NCBI GenBank assembly: GCA_947458455.1
Contig: CANGYJ010000014.1
Coordinates: 53,108-117,107, forward strand
Length of the DNA stretch: 64,000 nt
Origin: Verrucomicrobiaceae bacterium
Lineage (GTDB): Bacteria > Verrucomicrobiota > Verrucomicrobiia > Verrucomicrobiales > Verrucomicrobiaceae
Direction of reading: 5' to 3'
In this document: positions 25,368 to 32,376 of the stretch, one piece after another
Position numbering within the stretch: the first letter of the stretch is position 1
Layout: each line of letters opens with the position of its first letter
Position numbers and translations under genes: made by a program
Notes under the pieces: model-generated
Database searches by the model: none
Told to the model about the DNA's origin: nothing
What the model saw: the letters and a program-made list of their open reading frames with translations, nothing else

Positions 25368-26096
25368 TCAGCGGTAGATAAGCGGCTTTTGCTGCGTCTC
25401 CGGCTCCGCGAGGGTCATCTGCGGCGTCACCCTGATGTCCATGCGCCGGTAGAAATCCAGCATCTTCTCCGTGGCGATACGGCTGGCCTCCAAACCGAGG
25501 CGCACCATCTCGTGCGTGCCGGTGACGACAGGCTGTTCCATGAGTCGGTTGGTATTCATGAGGTCGTGGAGGTCTTCGATGCGGTGGGACGTGTCGTTCG
25601 CGATCTGGCGATGCGGCGGCTCGGAGTTGTCCCACAGGACCCACTCGTCTGCAAGAGACACATAATCCTCCACGAAGTGCTTCCGGCTGCGGTCAAAGCG
25701 ACGGCGCACATCCGCCTCCGGCACATGATGGCCGCCGTGTGTCACCCTCAGAGCCACGCGATTCACTGCCTGGGAGCCCGAGTCGATCATGATGTCGTGC
25801 AGCACGAAGAGATAACCCCGCTCCTTTGCCTCGCGAATCATGCTCAAATAGGTGCGACCATTCAAAGTGGACTCGATGGCAAAGCTGGAGTCTGCCGCGA
25901 TCAGCTCGCGGGCTTCCTCAATGAGCAGACGACCCGCTTTGAAGGCCGCGATAGATAGATCGACGGGCGACAGGCCTTTCGCGATCTCATCGGCGTTGAG
26001 GAAACGGCGGATGCCAAGCAGTGGAAGCAGCTCACGTGCGAGCGTGCTTTTGCCAGCGCCGTTGCAGCCGCCGAGAATGCAGAGGGTCGGTTTCAT
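25368..26096 (-). CDS. Zeta-toxin-like P-loop kinase
   Basis: A 242-residue P-loop ATPase. Walker A is GGCNGAGKST (residues 9-18), FLNADEIAKGLSP is at 32-44, and AIESTLNGRTYLSMI follows near 74-88. That order matches zeta-toxin family kinases. The C-terminal part RRRFDRSRKHFVEDYVSLADEWVL is also family-like. Zeta toxins phosphorylate UDP-N-acetylglucosamine, but many chromosomal relatives have other substrates. No antitoxin-like gene is next to it, so a toxin role is doubtful. Confidence 0.8.
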   Translation of the reverse strand: MKPTLCILGGCNGAGKSTLARELLPLLGIRRFLNADEIAKGLSPVDLSIAAFKAGRLLIEEARELIAADSSFAIESTLNGRTYLSMIREAKERGYLFVLHDIMIDSGSQAVNRVALRVTHGGHHVPEADVRRRFDRSRKHFVEDYVSLADEWVLWDNSEPPHRQIANDTSHRIEDLHDLMNTNRLMEQPVVTGTHEMVRLGLEASRIATEKMLDFYRRMDIRVTPQMTLAEPETQQKPLIYR

Positions 26097-26108
26097 GAGA
26101 TTGCAGGC

Positions 26109-27047
26109 TCACAATTCCCTCAAAACATCCGCGATGTAAACACGCGTTCCGCCCTGCTCGCGGCTGCGGATGCCGGCGATGATCACGGCCATGAGCTCGA
26201 CGGTTTCATCGAAGGGCAGGGGACGCTGGCCGGTGCGGAGCATGTCGATGAAGGCCACGAGCTGGCCGCGGAAGGCGTGATAGGTATCCGTGAGTTTCAC
26301 GGCGAGATCGCCTTTCGTGCCGTAGAGATGCACGGCTCCGAAACTGCCGAACGCGTCATGCAGCGCACCGAGGGTGACTTTGACGCCGCTGCGGTGCGTG
26401 AGGTGCATGACATCGCCACCGGCATCGGTGTGTGCCTGCACAGTGAGGAAACCGGGACCGAGCAGCGGCTCGACGGCCTCCAGCGCATGGATGCCATAGC
26501 GTTCCCAAGTCTTGCAGGTGAAGCTGGTGATCCAGCGAAGGTCGCCGAGCGATGAAAAGTCCGCTCGCATCTCGGGTGCATACCTCATGCCGCTGGTGGA
26601 GAGGATGATTTTGTCTTCGCGATGCCATTCGACGAACTGGCGCAGCTCGGGGATGGTCGTGGCCATCGGCTTGTCGATGAAGACAGGCAATCCAGCCTCA
26701 ATGAAAGGCCGCGCACGGCGAACATGATCGGCTCCATCATCGGTGGCGATCACCGCGGCATCGACCTGGCCGATGACGTCCTCCGGCTTTTCGACGACGT
26801 GCTCGATCAAACTCGCGGCAGCTACTTTCGGCGCATCGGCGGGATCATCGCACCAAATATGCGTCACGCGGGCACCGGGGATGCGCACGGACTCGAGCGG
26901 CTGCTTGCCCATGTAGATGGGAATGCCGGCATATGGGCACTTCGCCATCTCGGCGGGGTTGTAGCCATTGATGATGCCGCTCCAGGAATACGGATGGCCG
27001 TTTCCTTCGATCATGCCGAGCATGGCAAGCTTGAGTTCGCGATTCAT
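26109..27047 (-). CDS. Gfo/Idh/MocA-family NAD(P)-dependent oxidoreductase (second in operon)
   Basis: A 312-residue dehydrogenase-like protein. The N-terminal Rossmann portion is atypical (KLAMLGMIEGNGHPYSWSG) but VIATDDGADHV and PVFIDKPMATT (the EKP-like motif of the family, with K in DKPM) are clear. The C-terminal GFO_IDH_MocA domain includes HALEAVEPLLG with the catalytic histidine. It acts on an unknown sugar or polyol. The start overlaps the stop of the related upstream gene by four bases, so the two paralogues form one operon, as is common in verrucomicrobial glycan or inositol catabolism. Confidence 0.85.
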   Translation of the reverse strand: MNRELKLAMLGMIEGNGHPYSWSGIINGYNPAEMAKCPYAGIPIYMGKQPLESVRIPGARVTHIWCDDPADAPKVAAASLIEHVVEKPEDVIGQVDAAVIATDDGADHVRRARPFIEAGLPVFIDKPMATTIPELRQFVEWHREDKIILSTSGMRYAPEMRADFSSLGDLRWITSFTCKTWERYGIHALEAVEPLLGPGFLTVQAHTDAGGDVMHLTHRSGVKVTLGALHDAFGSFGAVHLYGTKGDLAVKLTDTYHAFRGQLVAFIDMLRTGQRPLPFDETVELMAVIIAGIRSREQGGTRVYIADVLREL

Positions 27048-28030
27048 GGGTCGATGGCAGTGCCGGTGTCGGAGGAGCGGAGGGCGGCGAGGTTGAAGCG
27101 AAGGGTCTGTACGGCCTCCTCGAAGGTGCAGAGCGGATGCGGGCGGCCTTCCAAGCCGTCGAGGAAGGCGTTTGCTTGCGCGATGAAGAGGTCGTCACGC
27201 TCCAGCGGAGGTGTGACATGCCACGTCCAGTCTTTGTCGCCATGCATGAGCACGCCCCAGCGCTGGAGATGGCCTTCGATCTTCACACTGCCGTGCTCGC
27301 CGTGGATGTGGATCGTGTTCTCGTTTGGTGCTTGGAATTGCGTCATCGCATAGCTCACCATCACGCTGCCATGACGGGCGGTGACGTTCACGGTGTCCTC
27401 GATGGTGACTCCTCCGAGCGCCTGATGCGCGGCATCGCAATACACCCGCGTGCATGGCCCCAGCAGCCACTCGACGGCATTGGCGACATGCGTGAGCGCA
27501 TCCTGAATCACACCGCCGCCGGTCTCACGGCGTGTGTAATAGATCTCGCGATACGCGGGGCGGAAGGTGGGAAAGTGCTGGCCGGAAACGGAGGCCGCCT
27601 GGAGCACGCGGCCGATTTGTCCACCCTGTAAAAACGCCCTCGCCTGCTGAATCCACGGCATGAGATGGTACACATAGGCCACCGCCACAAAACGATCTGC
27701 CGCAGCAATCGAGGCACGCACCTCGGGCACGAGCATCTCATCAATCGCGAGCGGTTTTTCGATGAAGACATGCAAGCCAAGATCGAGCAGCCGTTTCGCC
27801 ATCGGTAGGTGCAAATGCGCCGGGGTGCAGATCACCGCCGCGTCGTAGGTGGCAGCGGCGAGGGCTTCATCGAGCGTGGCAAAGCCTGCCGCGCCGTAGC
27901 GTTCACGCATCGCGGCGAGCAGCGTAGGGTTCGTATCGCAGGCCGTGACGGAGCAGCGGGCGGTCTTTTGAAAGCAGCGCAGATGGCGCTCGCCGATGCT
28001 GCCGCAGCCGATGATGAGGATGGATGCCAT
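27044..28030 (-). CDS. Gfo/Idh/MocA-family NAD(P)-dependent oxidoreductase (first in operon)
   Basis: A 328-residue dehydrogenase with a canonical nucleotide fold: MASILIIGCGSIGERHLRCF gives GCGSIG at residues 8-13. The family EKP motif is HVFIEKPLAI near residue 91, and GGGVIQDALTHVANAVEWLLG holds the catalytic D/H residues. ATG 28030 was preferred over an upstream in-frame start at 28147, which would run through a palindromic repeat. The substrate is unknown. It is translationally coupled to the next dehydrogenase. Confidence 0.9.
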   Translation of the reverse strand: MASILIIGCGSIGERHLRCFQKTARCSVTACDTNPTLLAAMRERYGAAGFATLDEALAAATYDAAVICTPAHLHLPMAKRLLDLGLHVFIEKPLAIDEMLVPEVRASIAAADRFVAVAYVYHLMPWIQQARAFLQGGQIGRVLQAASVSGQHFPTFRPAYREIYYTRRETGGGVIQDALTHVANAVEWLLGPCTRVYCDAAHQALGGVTIEDTVNVTARHGSVMVSYAMTQFQAPNENTIHIHGEHGSVKIEGHLQRWGVLMHGDKDWTWHVTPPLERDDLFIAQANAFLDGLEGRPHPLCTFEEAVQTLRFNLAALRSSDTGTAIDP

Positions 28031-28072
28031 GGGGGGCGGGGAGGTCGGGGGGGGGCAGCGGACGGATAGAAT

Positions 28073-28123
28073 GGTGGAGTAATGGAGTGCTGGAATCGGG
28101 AAACATTGCTCCAATACTCCACC
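28073..28123. repeat. Palindromic repeat (GGTGGAGTAATGGAG family)
   Basis: GGTGGAGTAATGGAG (28073-28087) pairs with CTCCAATACTCCACC (28109-28123), 14 of 15 positions. It lies 43 bases upstream of the dehydrogenase start at 28030, within the 236-base divergent gap (28031-28266). A G-run at 28031-28055 separates it from the start codon. Nothing else was recognised in the gap. Confidence 0.7.
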
Positions 28124-28266
28124 ACTCCAGAGTCGCCAAGGCTGCAACGAACCTCATCACGCTCGTTTTGCCTGCCTGAAAGTGATGGTTTCGCCCTGTG
28201 ACCACTTCCACAGCCAAGAAACAGCCGGCGAATTCAGTCATCACGGCACGCATCGCTGTTTGACGG

Positions 28267-28962
28267 ATGGCATGCCTTCGCCCAACTGCATTCCTCGTGT
28301 CTCCGAACCTCCACCACGCTCTCTTTGTACTCCTGCCACTCCTGCTGGCCGGAGCGGTGGTGCTGCGGCGCGGCGGTGATGCGGTCACGCGGGCGCATGC
28401 CTCAATGCGCCTGTGCCTCGGCGTGGCGAAGTGGGTGCTGCTCGTCGTGCCGTTGTGGCGCTTTGCCATGGTGGTGTTGGAAAACGGGCCGCAAAACGTG
28501 AGCTGCGGGGCCGCATGGGCTTGTGTGCTGGCGCTTTCACTCTGCCTCGGGCTTCTGTTCTCCAGCGCAGGGGATGTGAGTGCCGGGATCGGTGCCTGGC
28601 TGGGCATTCCTACGCCACCGCTGTTTGAAAAGGCACTCACAGTGAAGCGGAAATCTCTTCTGGTGCTTTTCGTCGCTGCCAGCGTGGTGATGCTCGTGGT
28701 GACGCGATCTCCGGCGGATGTGGCGCTGCATTTGAAGGCGCTCATCCTGCCCCCCGTGCGCTCGTATGCCGTTTCATTTCAGGAAGTGCGTGTCTGGACC
28801 GATCTGCACATCCTCACGCTCATCGCCGCTCCGGCGGTGTTTTTTCTCGCGCCGCCATCGGCGGACTTTTTGCGCGTGTGGAAGCCGTGGAAGGCCTTCT
28901 GGTGCCTCGGCGTCTTCGTTCTGGCCGTCGTGATGTTGTGGACTCAAATCTCGCCCATCTGA
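28267..28962 (+). CDS. Polytopic membrane protein of unknown family next to an AlgJ-like gene
   Basis: A 231-residue protein with six or seven hydrophobic segments (around residues 17-35, 55-68, 82-98, 135-150, 180-195 and 205-225). I cannot assign it to a family. A stretch SSAGDVSAGIGAWLGIPTPP (about residues 98-117) faintly resembles the SxSDIAxGxGxxLGFxxPxNF block of MBOAT O-acyltransferases such as AlgI, but the catalytic WHxxW/H regions of that family are missing. Its TGA stop overlaps the start of the AlgJ-like gene, so the two are expressed together. The exact start is uncertain. Confidence 0.6.
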   Translation: MACLRPTAFLVSPNLHHALFVLLPLLLAGAVVLRRGGDAVTRAHASMRLCLGVAKWVLLVVPLWRFAMVVLENGPQNVSCGAAWACVLALSLCLGLLFSSAGDVSAGIGAWLGIPTPPLFEKALTVKRKSLLVLFVAASVVMLVVTRSPADVALHLKALILPPVRSYAVSFQEVRVWTDLHILTLIAAPAVFFLAPPSADFLRVWKPWKAFWCLGVFVLAVVMLWTQISPI

Positions 28963-29984
28963 TGAAGCCCGATTTCAAGCCTATCGATCCCGCCAAGCGC
29001 ACCGAAGTGCCGCAGGAGCGAGTTTTGACGCCGCCCGAGGCCTCGCTCATCACGCGGGTGTTTCTCGTGCTGCTGCTCGTGCCGATGCTCTTTGAGATCA
29101 GCGCCTGGATCAGTCCCGGCAAAACGAATTTGCTGGCCGCCTGGACACGCACCGGCGTGCAGCGTGCGCTGACGTGGACACTGAAGCAGGGTAGTGATGA
29201 CGTCTTCCTCGGCCATGAAGGCTGGCTCTTTGAGCAGCGCGAGCTCGGCCGCCTGCTCGCTCACCGCACCGCTGAGGTTCCGGCGAATCAGGCGGTGGCG
29301 GTTTTTGCGGCGGAATTGAAGAAGCGCGGCATCCCGCTCGTGCTCGTGGCCGTGCCCGAGCGTGCCACACTCTATCCGGAGAAGCTTCGCGAAGGTCGCT
29401 ATTGGGACCCGATCCGCGCCACCGGCGAAAAAGCCCGCCTCGAAGCCCTGCGCAAAACCGGCATCGACGTGCTCGATCTCACCGATCCTCTCTGGAAGCT
29501 GCGCGACCGCAAACAAGTCTATTTCCGCCGAGACAGCCATTGGACCCCGGAGGCGATGAAACAGGCTGCGCTGCTCACCGAGAAGCACTTGCGCGAAAAA
29601 TTCCCCGCTCTGCTCGGCACCGAGACACCGCTCATCACCGCCACCATCCTCACCCATCTCGATGCGGGCGATCTCACGCGGAAACTCGATCCTCGCTCGC
29701 CCGACAAGCTCTTCGGCCTCGAACAGGCTGAGGTCGTCAGCGTCGGCGGCATCGAGCTGGATGAAAAATCGCCCATCCTGCTCGTCGGCGGTGATTTGAT
29801 GTGGATCTACGACGACGAGACGCAGCACTTCGGTGGCGATAGCCGCGCTGGTTTCGTCTCACAGATGGCTTTGCTGGCTCAAAAGCCCCTCGATGTCGAG
29901 GTGTGGCCAAATCCGAACCTCGCGAAGCTCGACGGCAAAAAGCTCGTCGTGCTCGTTTTGCCCATGTCGGAGGTGCTGCCATGA
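28962..29984 (+). CDS. AlgJ/AlgX-like SGNH acetyltransferase-fold protein, catalytic serine not seen
   Basis: A 340-residue protein with one N-terminal membrane helix (residues 31-48) and a periplasmic SGNH-like domain. HEGWLFEQRE (85-94) and the D-x-H pair in RRDSHWTPEA (D191, H193) match AlgJ/AlgX, which O-acetylate alginate. The position of the nucleophile (GTS or GDS in relatives) reads LLVGGDLM (274-280), without serine. It may be inactive, structural or use another residue. It overlaps its neighbours on both sides (28960-28962 and 29981-29984), which indicates an operon with the membrane protein and the MauE-like gene. Confidence 0.75.
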   Translation: MKPDFKPIDPAKRTEVPQERVLTPPEASLITRVFLVLLLVPMLFEISAWISPGKTNLLAAWTRTGVQRALTWTLKQGSDDVFLGHEGWLFEQRELGRLLAHRTAEVPANQAVAVFAAELKKRGIPLVLVAVPERATLYPEKLREGRYWDPIRATGEKARLEALRKTGIDVLDLTDPLWKLRDRKQVYFRRDSHWTPEAMKQAALLTEKHLREKFPALLGTETPLITATILTHLDAGDLTRKLDPRSPDKLFGLEQAEVVSVGGIELDEKSPILLVGGDLMWIYDDETQHFGGDSRAGFVSQMALLAQKPLDVEVWPNPNLAKLDGKKLVVLVLPMSEVLP

Positions 29985-30382
29985 AAATCATCGCCAAGCT
30001 ACTGCATCTCGTTTTCGGCGGCGTGTTCATTTACGCCGGTGTTTTGAAGGCCTGGAACCCTCAGACCTTCCTCGATGATGTCCGCAGCTTTGACCTCCTC
30101 GGCGATCCCTGGGCCGCGTGGCTCGCGATGGGCCTGCCCTGGCTCGAAATCCTCGCCGGCCTCGCCGTCATCGCTGGCGTGCTGCGTCGCGGTGGTCTGC
30201 TCGTGCTCAACGGTGCCCTCGTCGGCTTCCTTGGTGCCATCGCCTTATCATGGTATCGCGGCATCGACATCCGCTGCGGCTGCTTCGGCTCCGCTGAGGC
30301 CTCCTCGAACTACATCGAGCTCATCGTCCGGGATGTTTTGCTGCTAACGCTTGGCTTGTGGCTGATGCGGCGGCGGAGGTGA
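29981..30382 (+). CDS. MauE/DoxX-like small membrane protein
   Basis: A 133-residue protein with four hydrophobic helices. FGGVFIYAGVLKAWNPQTFLDDV at the N-terminus and a GIDIRCGCFG loop (CxC) near residue 105 fit the MauE/DoxX-like membrane family. Relatives in methylamine utilisation help disulfide formation in the periplasm. Here the gene follows an AlgJ-like gene with a four-base overlap, so the role is open. Confidence 0.78.
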   Translation: MKIIAKLLHLVFGGVFIYAGVLKAWNPQTFLDDVRSFDLLGDPWAAWLAMGLPWLEILAGLAVIAGVLRRGGLLVLNGALVGFLGAIALSWYRGIDIRCGCFGSAEASSNYIELIVRDVLLLTLGLWLMRRRR

Positions 30383-30427
30383 GGAAAATGGGTTGCCGGG
30401 TCTGTGGCTGGACTTTAATCTGCCAGC

Positions 30428-30907
30428 GTGAGCGCTCGCGATCTCCTTCACCAAGTCCAAGCCCTGCCCGCCGAGGAGCAGCGGCTCTTCATGGAAGAAC
30501 TTCGAGATTTGCGTCTGGGTGGCGAACCATCGCTGCCGAGGAAGGATGAGCGAGACCGGTTGTTTCAGGCACTTGCTTCGCAGGCCGAGGACTGCGCCAA
30601 TGAGGGCTGGGATGGACACGGAGCCATGCCGGTAACTCTGGAAACCTACCGCGCGGCGTATCGCTTCGCTGAAAGCCTGCCTGCCAGCGCACCGTCGCCT
30701 TCAGTGGGTGCGGAGCCTGATGGTCATCTGACCCTCGAATGGTATCGCAACCCCAGCCGGGTCCTCTCATTGAGCATCGGACCGGAGGGTGAACTAAGCT
30801 ATGCCGCTCTGCTTGGTGAAACATCACGCCGCACAGGTAGCGAACGCTTCGAGCAAGAAGTGCCGCGTGATCTGCTGCATCTCATTGATGAGGTCTTCGC
30901 CGCATGA
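30428..30907 (+). CDS. Conserved hypothetical protein, first of a two-gene unit
   Basis: A 159-residue acidic, soluble protein with a GTG start. Residues 1-40 are helical. The recognisable blocks are EGWDGHGAMPVTLETYRAA (near residues 59-77), PDGHLTLEWYR (about 97-107) and LSIGPEGELSYAALLG (about 114-129). I recall the same blocks in unannotated proteins of many phyla, usually directly followed by a gene like the next one, but I know no function. There is no signal peptide or membrane segment. Its stop overlaps the next start by four bases. Confidence 0.65.
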   Translation: MSARDLLHQVQALPAEEQRLFMEELRDLRLGGEPSLPRKDERDRLFQALASQAEDCANEGWDGHGAMPVTLETYRAAYRFAESLPASAPSPSVGAEPDGHLTLEWYRNPSRVLSLSIGPEGELSYAALLGETSRRTGSERFEQEVPRDLLHLIDEVFAA

Positions 30908-31308
30908 TCGCAGGTATTGGCACAAAGCCGGTGGCTGATGAAGAGAGGCTGGCGAGATTTATTCTGCGTCGTGAGCATGTGCGGGCAGATGGCACGGTAA
31001 AACCCGATCCCTTCATGCCCTACAAATGGGTGGAGTTATCCGTTACCCGTCATCTGGGGCTGGACGAACGACAGCTCTGGGACGCCGGACGAGGTGTCGC
31101 TGAGGAAACGAAAACCACGCTCTACGGTCGTGCGGATGTGGAGGCCGCTTCTTTCATTCGCCAGCGTCTCCGCGTCCTGCCGAGACCGCTGCCGCAGAAT
31201 CCAAATCACGCTGACGTGGTGGACTGGCCTGCGGATAAAGCGGCGCAGAAAGAAATAGCGCTTCTTGTAGCTCGCGAGGCTATTTTCAGATCCACTCCAA
31301 CCTCATGA
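30904..31308 (+). CDS. Conserved hypothetical protein, second of a two-gene unit
   Basis: A 134-residue soluble protein. Recognisable blocks are LARFILRREHVRADGTVKPDPFMP (about residues 16-39), ELSVTRHLGLDERQLWDAG (about 44-62), LYGRADVEAASF and NPNHADVVDWPADKAAQKEIA (about 100-120). The conservation of charged and histidine residues suggests an enzyme or nucleic-acid-binding protein, but nothing decides it. Its start overlaps the partner gene and its stop overlaps the threonine aldolase gene (31305-31308), so three genes are co-translated. Confidence 0.65.
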   Translation: MIAGIGTKPVADEERLARFILRREHVRADGTVKPDPFMPYKWVELSVTRHLGLDERQLWDAGRGVAEETKTTLYGRADVEAASFIRQRLRVLPRPLPQNPNHADVVDWPADKAAQKEIALLVAREAIFRSTPTS

Positions 31309-32342
31309 CTCTCGCTCCCAAATACCACTTTGCCTCCGACAACACTTCCGGCGTGTGCCCGGAGGCGTGGCAGGCGCTCGAAGAGGCCAATCAAGGCTAC
31401 CAGCCGAGCTATGGGGCCGACACGATCACGGCGGAGGCCTGCGAGACGTTCCGAGGTTTTTTCGAGACGGATTGCGATGTGTACTTTGTCTTCAACGGCA
31501 CGGCGGCGAACTCGCTGGCGCTCGCCTCAATGTGCCGCAGCTACAACAGCATCATCACGGCGCATGAGGCGCATGTGGAGACGGATGAATGCGGTGCGCC
31601 GGAGTTCTTCAGCCATGGCTCGAAGATCCTCCTGGCCCGCAGTCCGCTGGGGAAGCTCGATCCCGCCGATGTGGAGCGCATCGTGATGAGTCGAAACGAC
31701 CTGCATTTCCCCAAGCCTCGGGCACTGAGCATCAGCCAGAGCACGGAGCTAGGCACGGTGTATCGCCCCGGCGAGATCAAAGGTCTCGGTGCTCTGGCAA
31801 AGCAGCATGGGCTGGGCATTCACATGGATGGCGCACGCTTTTTCAATGCGCTGGCAAGCCAGCACTGCTCACCGGCGGACATCACCTGGCGGGCGGGCGT
31901 GGATGTGCTGTGCTGCGGCGGCACAAAGCTCGGCATGGCGGTGACGGAAGCGGTGGTATTCTTTAACAAGGATCTCTCACAGGACTTTCAGTATCGCTGC
32001 AAGCAGGCGGGCCAGCTTTGCTCAAAGATGCGCTTTATCTCTGCTCAGTGGCTGCGCATGCTGAAGGATGAAACCTGGAAAAAGCATGCCAGCAGCGCCA
32101 ACTCGCTCGCTCGCAGGCTCTCCGATGCCTTGGGAAATCTCCCCGGCGTGCAGATTTTGTATCCCGTGGATGCCAATGCGGTCTTCGCGAAGCTGCCGGA
32201 CAAGATGAAGGAGGGTCTCAAGCAGCGCGGCTGGGTCTTTTATAGCTTCATCGGTGGTGGCACGCGGCTGATGTGCTCCTGGCGCACGACGGAGGCGGAT
32301 GTCGATGCCTTTGTGAAGGATGCGGCGGAGTTGGCGTCATGA
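31305..32342 (+). CDS. Low-specificity L-threonine aldolase / beta-eliminating lyase, PLP-dependent
   Basis: A 345-residue fold-type I PLP enzyme that cleaves L-threonine (or allo-threonine) to glycine and acetaldehyde. The Schiff-base lysine is K208 in CCGGTKLGM, the cofactor aspartate is in HMDGARFFNA (D175), and FVFNGTAANS (62-71) binds the phosphate. The GADT near residue 37 is the usual aldolase start region. It follows the unknown two-gene unit with overlapping codons. The gene is full length compared with the family. Confidence 0.88.
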   Translation: MTLAPKYHFASDNTSGVCPEAWQALEEANQGYQPSYGADTITAEACETFRGFFETDCDVYFVFNGTAANSLALASMCRSYNSIITAHEAHVETDECGAPEFFSHGSKILLARSPLGKLDPADVERIVMSRNDLHFPKPRALSISQSTELGTVYRPGEIKGLGALAKQHGLGIHMDGARFFNALASQHCSPADITWRAGVDVLCCGGTKLGMAVTEAVVFFNKDLSQDFQYRCKQAGQLCSKMRFISAQWLRMLKDETWKKHASSANSLARRLSDALGNLPGVQILYPVDANAVFAKLPDKMKEGLKQRGWVFYSFIGGGTRLMCSWRTTEADVDAFVKDAAELAS

Positions 32343-32376
32343 TCGAATGCGCTACGCCGGGCGTATTCTCCGGTGC

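Noticed and set aside
25368..26096. Zeta/epsilon toxin-antitoxin operon
   Set aside because: Only the kinase is present; no epsilon-like small gene lies on either side.
28267..28962. AlgI-type MBOAT acyltransferase
   Set aside because: Only one short segment resembles the family, and the conserved catalytic histidine regions and full length (about 450 residues) are missing.
30428..31308. Calling the two-gene unit a toxin-antitoxin system
   Set aside because: Size and overlap fit, but no toxin fold or DNA-binding antitoxin motif is visible, so it is left as unknown.
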